64,000 nucleotides of DNA, taken from NCBI RefSeq assembly GCF_014267345.1, contig NZ_JACMYD010000007.1:49495-113494 (forward strand). The letters are read 5' to 3'. A program made the translations under genes and the position numbers. Source of the stretch: Corynebacterium sp. zg-331. GTDB lineage: Bacteria; Actinomycetota; Actinomycetes; Mycobacteriales; Mycobacteriaceae. Below the pieces are notes generated by a model. It ran no database searches. It had not been told where the DNA came from and was given only the letters and a program-made list of their open reading frames with translations. Shown in pieces: positions 16,864-24,796 of this stretch. Position 1 is the first letter of the stretch, and the number at the start of each line of letters is the position of its first letter.

Positions 16864-16906
16864 ATCGGATAAGGATACGTCTCCCCACCCGGCGCCCCCG
16901 CGCCCC

Positions 16907-16962
16907 AAGGGGTGCCACCTCCCCCGGCGCGGCCCGCCCATCCACCGGCACTGGCACCCCTA
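16907..16962. repeat. One 56-bp inverted-arm repeat unit between gluQ and queT
   Basis: Arms AAGGGGTGCCA (16907-16917) and TGGCACCCCTA (16952-16962) enclose 34 variable bases. This is the only unit between two divergently transcribed genes. It ends 16 bases before the queT start, so it must sit within or next to that promoter. Confidence 0.85.
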
Positions 16963-16978
16963 TGGCAGCATGTAACCC

Positions 16979-17638
16979 GTGACCAGCTCCACAGAAGCCA
17001 GATTCATTCCCATCCAGCGCTCCCTGTACCCGGTGATCGTGACGCTCTTCGTGGCGGTGTTCCTCATCTCCAACATCACCGCCACCAAAGGCGTGGCGCT
17101 CGGCCCGCTGATTACGGACGGCGCGTTTTTCCTCTTCCCCGCCGCCTACATCCTGGGCGACGTGCTCGCGGAGTGTTACGGCTTCCGGGCCTCGCGGCGG
17201 GCCATCCTCACCGGTTTTGCGGTGACGCTGCTGGCGGTGGCGTCCTTTTACCTCGCCATCGCGCTGCCGGCGGCCGATTTCTACGAGAACCAGGCGGAGT
17301 TCTCCCTCGTCCTGGGCCTGGTGCCGCGGATCGTGCTCGCTTCTCTGGCCGGGTACCTGGTGGGACAGCTCCTCAATTCCTACGTGCTGGTGGCCCTGAA
17401 GCGCCGCACCGGGGAGGACCGCCTGTGGGCCCGTCTGCTCGGCTCGACCGTGGTGGGCGAGTTCGGAGATACCCTGTTGTTCTGCCTGATCGCCGCCCCG
17501 GTGATCGGCATTACCACCTGGGGCGACGGGTTGAACTACCTGATCGTGGGCTTCGCCTGGAAGACCGGCCTGGAGGTGGTGCTGCTGCCAGTGACCTACG
17601 CGGTGATCGGGTGGATCAAACACCGCGAGAATTATTGA
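16979..17638 (+). CDS. Queuosine precursor transporter (YhhQ/VUT family)
   Basis: A 219-residue protein with six hydrophobic segments that fits the DUF165/YhhQ family, which imports queuosine precursors in several bacteria. Conserved features are ISNITATKGV in the first segment, FFLFPAAYILGDVLAECYGF, and GEFGDTLLFCLIA. The start is a GTG at 16979. The nearby gluQ and tgt genes support a role in queuosine salvage, although which precursor is carried cannot be read from the sequence. The 3' end overlaps the convergent MFS gene by 23 bases. Confidence 0.9.
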   Translation: MTSSTEARFIPIQRSLYPVIVTLFVAVFLISNITATKGVALGPLITDGAFFLFPAAYILGDVLAECYGFRASRRAILTGFAVTLLAVASFYLAIALPAADFYENQAEFSLVLGLVPRIVLASLAGYLVGQLLNSYVLVALKRRTGEDRLWARLLGSTVVGEFGDTLLFCLIAAPVIGITTWGDGLNYLIVGFAWKTGLEVVLLPVTYAVIGWIKHRENY

Positions 17639-19322
17639 GCCGCTGGCGGGCCCGCGCCACCAGCTCGGCGCGGTCCACGGGATGACCGGCCGCCGGGGCG
17701 AGGGCGGGAACGGGGGCCGGAACCCGAGCGGCCGGCTCGGCGGCAGGCACCTCGGCCGGTTCTTCCTCGGGCACCCGGATGTCCTTTTCCCGGATGAAGG
17801 CCAGGCAGGCCACCGCGCCCACCACGGCAAAGATCGCGGCCATGATGAAGATGCCGTGCAGGCCCTCCACGAACACCTCCCGGGCCAGCGCGCCCAGCTG
17901 GGGGGCAAAGCGATCCACGAGGTCGAAGCGGCCGCCCTCCGTGGCAGCGACGATCTGCTCGGGGGCGCCCGCCATGCCGTCCTCGACGTGGTTGGACAGG
18001 TAGGCCCCGTAGAGTGCCACGCCGAAGCTGGTGCCCAGCGGCAGGGAGGTGTTGGCGATGCCGGAGGCGGTGCCGGTCTTTTCCCGGGGCACCACGGAGA
18101 CCGCGAGGTCCATCAGGTGCGGCAGCATGATGCCGGTGCCGATGCCGATGACCACGTAGGAGGGCACCAGCGCGGGCCAGCTGGAATCCGGTTGCACCAT
18201 CAGGCCCAGCAACAGGCCCCCGGCCACGATGAGCATGCCGAGCGCCTGCACGAAGCTCAGGCGCATGACCTTGCCCAGGCCCAACCCCACGGCGGAGAAG
18301 AGCACGATCGGCCCGGCCAGGGTGGTGGAGACGTAACCGATCTCCAGGGCGGAGAGCCCCACGTGCCCGGAGAGCCACAGCACGATGAAGGGCATCATGC
18401 CGAAGCTAAAGAGGCGGGCGGCGAACGCGGAAAAGGTCACGGTGGAAAAGGAGGGGATACGGAAGAGGCGGATGTCGATCATCGCGTTATCGCCCTTGGC
18501 CGTCTGGATCCAGGCCAGGATCACGCCCAGCTGCAGGGCGGCGGCGAAGCTGAGCACCACCAGCCAGTCCGTCCAGCCGCGATCCGGCCCGGAGATGATG
18601 CCGTAGTTGAGGCTAAAGAGCATGCCCGCCGCGACGATCGTGGAGGGCACGTCGATGGGCGGCATCTCCGTGGCCCCGGCCTCGCGCGCCCGCTTGTGCA
18701 GGTCCGGGATGAACAGCAGCGTGGCCACCAGCACGAACAGACCGATGGGAACGTTGATGGCAAAGATCCACTCCCAGCGCCCGTTTTCCACCAGGACGCC
18801 GCCCACCAGCGGCCCCACCGCCGAGGCCGCCGCGGACAGACCCATGAGGATCGCGATGGCCTTGGTGCGCTCCTCCTTCTCGGCGGGGGTGAAGGCGTCG
18901 GACAGCAGCGGCACCGAGGTGCCAAACACCAGCGCGCCGCCGGCGCCCTGCACCGCGCGCGCCGCGATGAGCATGGACTGCGAGTCCGCGCTCAGGCAGG
19001 CGATCGACGCCCCCAGGAACAGCACGTGCCCGATCAGGAAGATCGAGCGCCGCCCGATGAGGTCGGAAATGCTGCCCACGCTGAGCATGAGGGAGGCAAA
19101 CGCCAGGGAGTAGGCGTTGATGACCCACTGGCCACCGGAGAGTGTGAGGCCGAGGTCCTCCGAGATGGCGGGCAGGGCCACGAGCACGATGGTGATGTCC
19201 AGCGTCATCATCACCGCAGAGATCGTCGATACCGCGGTGGACCACTTCTTCGGCGCCTTGGCCCTCCCGTCGGCGCGGCGGTGCTTGCCGCCCTGGGCTA
19301 TACTCATCTGCTGCTTGGCCAC
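17616..19322 (-). CDS. MFS drug transporter, DHA2 (EmrB/QacA) family
   Basis: The 568-residue protein has about fourteen hydrophobic segments. Motifs include MMTLDITIVLVALPAI in helix 1, GGQWVINAYSLAFASLML, SDLIGRRSIFL (motif A) and ARAVQGAGGALVFGTSVPLL (motif C-like), which together are typical of 14-helix multidrug:proton antiporters. The C-terminal 60 residues are a soluble tail rich in Ala, Pro and Glu. An alternative ATG five codons in (19307) is equally possible. It interrupts the queuosine genes, and nothing suggests it acts on queuosine. Substrate unknown. Confidence 0.9.
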   Translation of the reverse strand: MAKQQMSIAQGGKHRRADGRAKAPKKWSTAVSTISAVMMTLDITIVLVALPAISEDLGLTLSGGQWVINAYSLAFASLMLSVGSISDLIGRRSIFLIGHVLFLGASIACLSADSQSMLIAARAVQGAGGALVFGTSVPLLSDAFTPAEKEERTKAIAILMGLSAAASAVGPLVGGVLVENGRWEWIFAINVPIGLFVLVATLLFIPDLHKRAREAGATEMPPIDVPSTIVAAGMLFSLNYGIISGPDRGWTDWLVVLSFAAALQLGVILAWIQTAKGDNAMIDIRLFRIPSFSTVTFSAFAARLFSFGMMPFIVLWLSGHVGLSALEIGYVSTTLAGPIVLFSAVGLGLGKVMRLSFVQALGMLIVAGGLLLGLMVQPDSSWPALVPSYVVIGIGTGIMLPHLMDLAVSVVPREKTGTASGIANTSLPLGTSFGVALYGAYLSNHVEDGMAGAPEQIVAATEGGRFDLVDRFAPQLGALAREVFVEGLHGIFIMAAIFAVVGAVACLAFIREKDIRVPEEEPAEVPAAEPAARVPAPVPALAPAAGHPVDRAELVARARQRLNNSRGV

Positions 19323-19359
19323 CAGCGCATTTTCTCACACGGCGCGGGGTCCTGGGTAA

Positions 19360-20607
19360 TTAATGGTGGTAATAACGGCCCAAAAATTCGTCCCGGAAAT
19401 CCTCGTAATCGCCGCGCTCCATCGCCGCCCGGATGTTATCCACCAGCCCCACCATGAACGCCAGGTTGTGCATGGTGCACAGCGTCCCGGCCAAGAACTC
19501 CTTGGCCTTGAGCAGGTGGTGGATGTAGGCCCGCGAGTAGTTGTCGGAGACGTAGCCGCCGAATTCCTCGTCGATGCCCCGGAAGTCCCGCTTGAAGCGG
19601 GCGTTGGTGAGGTTGCGCCGCCCGTCGAGGGTGTAGACGCCGCCGCGGCGGCCCAGGCGAGTGGGGGCCACGCAGTCGAAGGTGTCCGCACCCGCCTCGA
19701 TGGCGGTAAAGAGGTCGTCCGGCTCGGAGATGCCCAGCAGGTGACGGGGCTTGTGCTCGGGCAACTCGTCGCACACCCACCCCACGATGGTGCCCAGGTT
19801 GTGCTTCTCCAGGGCGCCACCGATGCCGAAGCCGCCGAAGCCGCGCCGACCCTGGACCTCGGCGGCGTCGGAGAGCGCCACGAGGTCGCGGGCCGCGCGC
19901 CGCCGCAGGTCCTCGTACTGCGCGCCCTGCACCACCCCCCACAGGGACTGCTTGGGCCGGTGACCCCGCTCCCGGGTGAGCCGATCGTGCTCGTCGAGGC
20001 AGCGCCGCGCCCAGCGCGTGGTGCGCACCAGGGACTCCTCCTGGTAGGCGCGGCTATCGACCAGGGTGGTCAGCTCGTCGAAGGCGAACATGATGTCCGC
20101 GCCCAGGTGGTGCTGGATCCACATGGAGACCTCGGGGGTGAAGCGGTGCGCGGAGCCGTCGATCACGGACTTGAAATCCACGCCGTCCTCGTCCACCTTG
20201 GCCAGGCGCTCCCGCTTGGCGGCGCGGACGTCGGCGGTGGTCAGCTGCGCCACGTCCATGGCCAACACCTTCTTAAAGCCCACGCCCAGGCTCATCACCT
20301 GGAAGCCACCAGAATCGGTGTAGGTGGGGCCGTGCCAGTTCTCGAAGGCGGCCACGCCCCCCGCCTCGTCCACGATCTCCGGACCGGGCTGAAGGTAGAG
20401 GTGATAGGCGTTGGAGAGGATCGCCTGGGCGCCGGTCTGCCGGATCTGCTCCGGGGTGAGCGTCTTGACCGTGGCCTTGGTGGCCACCGGGATGAAGGCC
20501 GGGGTAGCGATGTCCCCGTGCGGGGTGCGGATCACCCCCGTGCGGCCGTGCTTGCCCGGCTGCTGGCTGCTCAGGCGGGTGCGTACGTCGAAGGAAAGAT
20601 CAGTCAT
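19360..20607 (-). CDS. tgt: tRNA-guanine(34) transglycosylase with altered zinc site
   Basis: Exchanges guanine 34 of GUN-anticodon tRNAs for a queuosine base. The 415-residue protein keeps the catalytic core: TDSGGFQVMSLG (general-base Asp), the nucleophile Asp311 in DTFDCVAPTR, and VVQGAQYEDLR. Compared with E. coli Tgt it has about 20 extra residues after GGFQ. The zinc-binding CxCxxC is replaced by Phe349, Gly351 and Ser354, although the later histidine (MHNLAF) is kept. The pocket positions that select preQ1 also differ (FDEL for FDEC, GGALE for GGLAV). The start overlaps the upstream mmpL-type stop (ATGA). Confidence 0.92.
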   Translation of the reverse strand: MTDLSFDVRTRLSSQQPGKHGRTGVIRTPHGDIATPAFIPVATKATVKTLTPEQIRQTGAQAILSNAYHLYLQPGPEIVDEAGGVAAFENWHGPTYTDSGGFQVMSLGVGFKKVLAMDVAQLTTADVRAAKRERLAKVDEDGVDFKSVIDGSAHRFTPEVSMWIQHHLGADIMFAFDELTTLVDSRAYQEESLVRTTRWARRCLDEHDRLTRERGHRPKQSLWGVVQGAQYEDLRRRAARDLVALSDAAEVQGRRGFGGFGIGGALEKHNLGTIVGWVCDELPEHKPRHLLGISEPDDLFTAIEAGADTFDCVAPTRLGRRGGVYTLDGRRNLTNARFKRDFRGIDEEFGGYVSDNYSRAYIHHLLKAKEFLAGTLCTMHNLAFMVGLVDNIRAAMERGDYEDFRDEFLGRYYHH

Positions 20608-22991
20608 GCGTTACCTATTATCTTCTTTTCCAGGGCGGAGCCCTCCACGTCTAGGGAGGGCAGGATCGTATCGAGCCATCGCGGCATCCACCAGGTGGCC
20701 CGGCCCAGCACGAACATCGCCGCCGGGACGAGGGCCATGCGAACGAAGAAGGCGTCGAAGAGCACCCCCATGCCCAGCGCGAAGCCAAAGATCTGGATGA
20801 ACGGCAGCGGCTGGTCGATGAACGCCACGAACACGGCGATCATAATCAGTGCCGCCGCCGTGACCACCCGCGCGCCCCGGGCGAAGCCCTCGATGACGGA
20901 CTCCTCCACCGCCGTATACCGGGAACCCGCCGCCCCCGCGGAGTGGGCGTAATGCTCGCGCATGCGGGTGACCAAAAAGACCTGATAGTCCATCGCCAGG
21001 CCGAAGGTCACGCCGATGAGGAAGATCGGCATAAACGAAATCAGCGGCGCCGGGGTACCCACCAGGCCCCACAGGCCCTCCTGCCACACCAACACCGTCA
21101 CCCCAAAGGCCGCCCCCACCGAGAGCAGGAAGCCCAGGCCCGCCACCAGCGGCACCATGATCGAGCGGAACACCAGGAGCAGCAGCACGATCGCCAGGCC
21201 CACCACGATCCCCAGGTACAACGGCATGGCGCCGGCCAGGGTCTCCGTGATGTCCATCTGCACCGCCGTGAGCCCGGTCAGCCCCACCGAGGTGCCCGTG
21301 ACGGCCGCGATCTCGTGCGCCCGCTCGCGCAGGGCGTGGGACAGCGCCACCGTCCTTTGATCGTCCGGGCCGGTGTACGGGGTGATCATGATCTGCGCGG
21401 CCGTATAGTCCTCGTTGGCCCCCACCAGCTGGGCGTTTTTCACCCCAGCCATGCCGTCGATGGTATCCACCGCGTAGATAAAGGAGCTTAAGGCGGCCGC
21501 CCGGCGCGGATCCTGGGCCGCGGTCTCCCCCTGGGCCTCCATGAAGGTGCGCAGCGCCGGGGCTTGAGGCAGGGCCTCGTGGGCGTCTACCACCAGCAAG
21601 AACGGGGCATTCACACCCGCGCCGAAGCCCTCCGCCATGAGGTCCGCGGACTTGCGCTGCGTGGTCTCCAGGTTCGAGGTGGAATCCGAGGGCAGGGCCA
21701 TCTCCAGCTTGCTCACCGGAAAAGACAGCGCGCCCAGCCCCAGCACCACCACCGCGATGGTCAGGCCGGGGATGCGATGCACCAGGAGCACCCAGTGCCG
21801 GCCCAGGGTCATCCGGCGGCGGTGGGAGGCGCGGCGGGCGGGGCGCTTGTTCCCAGCCACCCCCGGGATCGCGCCCGCAAAGGCCCGATCCCCGGCGATG
21901 CCCAGCAAGGCGGGCACCAGGGTCAGCGCCACCAGCAGCGCGACGAACACCGTGAACGCCGCCAGCAAACCCATCGCCGTGAGGAACCCAATGCCTGCCA
22001 CCGCCAGGGCGGCCAGGGCCACGATCACCGTCACCGCCGCGAAGACCACGGCCGTGCCCGCCGTGCCCACGGCCATACCCGCGGCCTGCTGGGGAGCCAG
22101 GCGGGCACGCTCCGCGCGATAGCGCGCCAGGATGAACAGGGCGTAGTCGATGCCCACCGCCAGGCCGATCATCACCGCCAGGGTGGGGGTGATGTTATTG
22201 AGCTCCACGAAGCGGGTGCTCAGCAGGATACTGAGCACCCCGATACCCACGCCTACTACCGCCGTGATCAGCGGCAGCCCGGCGGCCACCAGGGAACCAA
22301 AGGTGACGATGAGCACCAGGAAGGCCACCACCAGGCCGACGACCTCGCTGGAGGTCTTAATGGCGATGGGATCGCCAAACCCCGCCCCGCCGGCCTCCAC
22401 CACCAAGCCCTCGGCGCGCCCCTTGTTCATCGCGGCCGTCACGGCATCGCGCTGCTCCTGGGTGACGTCCATGGAGGTGGCCACGTCGAGGGCAAAGGTG
22501 GTGTACCCGATGGTCTCGTCCGGGGAGAGCAGGCGCAGGTTCTCGGCGTCCTTTTTCGCGGTCTCCTCCGGGAGGCCGGAGTCCACGGAGGTCTGCATCA
22601 CCTGCTTTTCCAGCTCCACGGAGGTGGTCACCGGGTTGCCAAAGCGCTGGGTATCCGTGATGAGGTCGCCCAGGTCGGCGCGCAGCGCAGAGATGACGTC
22701 GTCGATGGCCGCCACATTGTGCGGATCGCTCAGCTTCTGGCCCTCCGGGGCCTGGAATACCACGTTCACCGAGGCCGCCGTGACGGGATTGCCCTGATCC
22801 GGGAAGTTGCGCACCAGCATGCGCGTGGCCTCGATCGCGGGCGAGTTATTGATGGAGAACTGGTTAGTAAACGGCCGCATGAGCGATAGCGCCGCGCCCG
22901 CCATGGCGGTCAGTACCAGCAGCCAGGTGCACAGCACCCACCACTTCCTGCGAAACGACCAGCACCCCAGCGAGTACAACAGCTCAGCCAC
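20604..22991 (-). CDS. MmpL/RND-family membrane transporter
   Basis: The 795-residue protein has two repeated halves, each with a large extracytoplasmic loop and a helix bundle. The proton-relay Asp-Tyr pairs are in IGLAVGIDYALFILARYR and GVTFGLAMDYQVFL. This is the MmpL-type architecture that exports lipids such as mycolates in this group. I start at the GTG at 22991, which has a GGAGGA ribosome binding site. The longer frame to 23135 runs into a repeat unit. The start sits downstream of two repeat units, and the gene ends overlapping tgt by four bases. The substrate is unknown, and it lacks the cell-wall gene neighbours of CmpL1. Confidence 0.88.
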   Translation of the reverse strand: MAELLYSLGCWSFRRKWWVLCTWLLVLTAMAGAALSLMRPFTNQFSINNSPAIEATRMLVRNFPDQGNPVTAASVNVVFQAPEGQKLSDPHNVAAIDDVISALRADLGDLITDTQRFGNPVTTSVELEKQVMQTSVDSGLPEETAKKDAENLRLLSPDETIGYTTFALDVATSMDVTQEQRDAVTAAMNKGRAEGLVVEAGGAGFGDPIAIKTSSEVVGLVVAFLVLIVTFGSLVAAGLPLITAVVGVGIGVLSILLSTRFVELNNITPTLAVMIGLAVGIDYALFILARYRAERARLAPQQAAGMAVGTAGTAVVFAAVTVIVALAALAVAGIGFLTAMGLLAAFTVFVALLVALTLVPALLGIAGDRAFAGAIPGVAGNKRPARRASHRRRMTLGRHWVLLVHRIPGLTIAVVVLGLGALSFPVSKLEMALPSDSTSNLETTQRKSADLMAEGFGAGVNAPFLLVVDAHEALPQAPALRTFMEAQGETAAQDPRRAAALSSFIYAVDTIDGMAGVKNAQLVGANEDYTAAQIMITPYTGPDDQRTVALSHALRERAHEIAAVTGTSVGLTGLTAVQMDITETLAGAMPLYLGIVVGLAIVLLLLVFRSIMVPLVAGLGFLLSVGAAFGVTVLVWQEGLWGLVGTPAPLISFMPIFLIGVTFGLAMDYQVFLVTRMREHYAHSAGAAGSRYTAVEESVIEGFARGARVVTAAALIMIAVFVAFIDQPLPFIQIFGFALGMGVLFDAFFVRMALVPAAMFVLGRATWWMPRWLDTILPSLDVEGSALEKKIIGNA

Positions 22992-23034
22992 GAACCACGT
23001 CCTCCATCCATCCTCACGACCCCACAAGTCTACA

Positions 23035-23178
23035 GAGGGGTGCCAGTGGCCCTCGGTGCGACGTATCGACGCCCCCAATGACACCCCTTCGCGCGACGGG
23101 GTCGCCGCAGCCCCTCGCGCCCCAAGGGGTGCCATTGCCCTCGAGATCGAGCCGGGCGGCGGGGAGGCGGCACCCCTT
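23035..23178. repeat. Two 55-bp inverted-arm repeat units upstream of the mmpL-type gene
   Basis: Units 23035-23089 and 23124-23178, both exactly 55 bp. The first has arms GAGGGGTGCCA and TGACACCCCTT, the second AAGGGGTGCCA and CGGCACCCCTT. Outside the second unit the pairing extends by four more bases (CCCC before, GGGG after). Confidence 0.85.
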
Positions 23179-23196
23179 GGGGCGAGGGGCGGGCAG

Positions 23197-23236
23197 GAAA
23201 AAACCCGGCCCCTCGTCGAGGAGGAAACCGGGTTGT
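23197..23236 (-). terminator. Intrinsic terminator of tRNA-Ser(CGA)
   Basis: On the minus strand AACCCGG pairs with CCGGGTT across about 20 bases and is followed by a T-run, just after the tRNA 3' end. Confidence 0.75.
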
Positions 23237-23239
23237 GAG

Positions 23240-23327
23240 CGGTGGCGGCGGGATTTGAACCCGCGGTTGGGGGTTACCCAACACTCGCTTTCGAGGCGAG
23301 CACCTTCGGCCGCTCGGACACGCCACC
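23240..23327 (-). tRNA. tRNA-Ser (anticodon CGA)
   Basis: A class II tRNA of 88 bases with acceptor stem GGTGGCG/CGCCACC, discriminator G, anticodon loop CTCGAAA, a long variable arm and T-loop TTCAAAT. CCA is not encoded. It reads UCG codons. Confidence 0.95.
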
Positions 23328-23374
23328 GCCAAGTAGGTTATCCGAGCCAGGGCCCAAGGCTCAAATCAAGGGGG

Positions 23375-23575
23375 CTAGTCCTTCTTGAAGGCGCCGAGCA
23401 CCTCGTTGGCCTTGTCCTTGATGGCCTCGCCGGCCTCGGTGACTTTCTCCTTGAAGTCGGACTTCACCTGGTCGGCCTTGCCCTCGTTCTGGAGATCCTT
23501 GTTATCGGTGGCGTCGCCCACGGCCTCCTTGGCCTTGCCGGCCAGGCCCTCCGCCTTATCCTGAAGATCGCCCAT
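23375..23575 (-). CDS. CsbD family stress-associated protein
   Basis: A 66-residue, lysine- and aspartate-rich protein of the CsbD type: DKAEGLAGKAKEAVGD near the start and KEKVTEAGEAIKDKANEV near the end. CsbD proteins are small, soluble and general-stress induced; their function is unknown. The ribosome binding site lies inside the 3' end of the preceding 44-residue gene, one base from it, so both are made from one transcript. Confidence 0.85.
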   Translation of the reverse strand: MGDLQDKAEGLAGKAKEAVGDATDNKDLQNEGKADQVKSDFKEKVTEAGEAIKDKANEVLGAFKKD

Positions 23576-23576
23576 C

Positions 23577-23711
23577 TTACTTCTTCTCCTCTACCTTGTC
23601 CTTGGCCTCGGACGCCGCATCCGCAGCCTGATCCTTCAGATCGGAGGCCACGTCGGTGGCCTTGTCCTTGGCGTCGTTCAGCTTGTCCTTGGCGTCATCT
23701 AGAAAACCCAT
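23577..23711 (-). CDS. 44-residue LEA-like hydrophilic protein upstream of csbD
   Basis: A short gene with ATG at 23711, ribosome binding site AAAGGAG, and TAA at 23577-23579. After MGFL the protein is a run of DAKDK-type repeats (DDAKDKLNDAKDKATD and ASEAKDKVEE), predicted to form one amphipathic helix as in late-embryogenesis-abundant proteins. It is translationally linked to csbD one base downstream. The shared composition suggests a common stress role, which is an inference. Confidence 0.75.
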   Translation of the reverse strand: MGFLDDAKDKLNDAKDKATDVASDLKDQAADAASEAKDKVEEKK

Positions 23712-23784
23712 TAATGTTTCTCCTTTCGCTCTTCACCGAGCATAGGGATCCCTCGGGCGTCTCGCCACCATTGTCATTATTCTG

Positions 23785-24276
23785 TTACCAAAACTTGATG
23801 GGACGGTGTTCTTCGAAGAACCGCTCCAGCAACCCCGCGCACTCCGCTTCGAGCACCCCGCCGCGCACCTGGGGGTGGTGCAGGGCCGCCCGGTCGCGCA
23901 CCAGGTCAAAGGCGGAACCGCAGGCCCCCGTCTTGGGCTCGAAGGCCCCGAAGATCACCGAGCCCACGCGCGCACCCAGCAGCGCCCCGGCGCACATGGC
24001 GCATGGCTCCAGGGTCACCACCAGGGTGCAGTCGTGGAGGCGCCAGCCGTCGCTCTGGGCGCGGGCCGCCCGGCGGATCGCCACCACCTCCGCGTGCGCG
24101 GTGGGATCGCCGTCGGCCTCGCGGCGGTTGGTGGCGCGGGCCAGCTCGGTGCCGTCGGGGGCGAGGATCACGGCCCCCACCGGCACGTCGCCGGGCGGGG
24201 TGGTCAAGGCCACCTCCAGGGCGCGGCGCATGGCCTCCTCGGCGCGGCGCAGGCCCACGGGGGTGGGCAGCATCAC
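23785..24276 (-). CDS. tadA: tRNA-specific adenosine deaminase
   Basis: Deaminates A34 of tRNA-Arg(ACG) to inosine, so that one tRNA reads CGU, CGC and CGA. The 163-residue protein has the zinc site HAE (His61, Glu63) and PCAMC (Cys92, Cys95). The start at 24276 overlaps the stop of the upstream partner gene (ATGA). Notably, two copies of its substrate, tRNA-Arg(ACG), lie 2-4 kb away. Confidence 0.95.
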   Translation of the reverse strand: MMLPTPVGLRRAEEAMRRALEVALTTPPGDVPVGAVILAPDGTELARATNRREADGDPTAHAEVVAIRRAARAQSDGWRLHDCTLVVTLEPCAMCAGALLGARVGSVIFGAFEPKTGACGSAFDLVRDRAALHHPQVRGGVLEAECAGLLERFFEEHRPIKFW

Positions 24277-24758
24277 TCGTCTAGCCCGGTAGCGTCGAGC
24301 AGCTCGGAGTCGAAGTCGAGTTCCTCGGCGATGCGGACGAGCTGCTCGGAGGGCCAGGCCTCGTCATCGTCCGCGATCACGCCCAGCACCTGCTCGGAGA
24401 GGCCGAGGTCGGCGAGGATGCCGAAGTCACCCTCGGCCCAGGCATCGTCCTCGGTGGCGTCCAAGGGGATCTCGGCGTCCATCTCGTCGAGAATGGCGGC
24501 GGCGAAGTCGTCCTCGACGGCGGCCACGGCGTCGGACAGCAGCAGCTTGACGCGCTGGGGGGTGGGACGCACGATGACGAAGTAATCGTCCTCCACGCAC
24601 AGCAGCGCGAAGGCCGGCCCCTCGCTGCGCAGGGCGCGCACGGCGGCCACGGCAGTCGCGATCGTCTCGAAGTCGTCGTCGTACTCGCGCACCTGCCACC
24701 GGCCGGCCACGCGGGTAACCGTCACCGCAAAGCTCTCGCCGTAGTCCTCGGGTTCCAT
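24273..24758 (-). CDS. tRNA adenosine deaminase-associated protein
   Basis: A 161-residue acidic protein found immediately upstream of tadA in actinobacteria and named for that linkage. It has an N-terminal alpha/beta region (FAVTVTRVAGRWQVREY, then FALLCVEDDYFVIVRP) and a C-terminal half rich in Asp and Glu. Its biochemical function is not known. The four-base overlap with tadA implies co-translation and probably a physical link. Confidence 0.85.
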   Translation of the reverse strand: MEPEDYGESFAVTVTRVAGRWQVREYDDDFETIATAVAAVRALRSEGPAFALLCVEDDYFVIVRPTPQRVKLLLSDAVAAVEDDFAAAILDEMDAEIPLDATEDDAWAEGDFGILADLGLSEQVLGVIADDDEAWPSEQLVRIAEELDFDSELLDATGLDE

Positions 24759-24796
24759 ACCCCGTAACGGTAGTCGGAATGTGCCACACTTGTCAG

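Noticed and set aside
17682..19457. Long plus-strand open frame opposite the DHA2 transporter gene
   Set aside because: Rich in His, Gln and Gly with no recognisable motif. The opposite strand encodes a clear 14-helix transporter.
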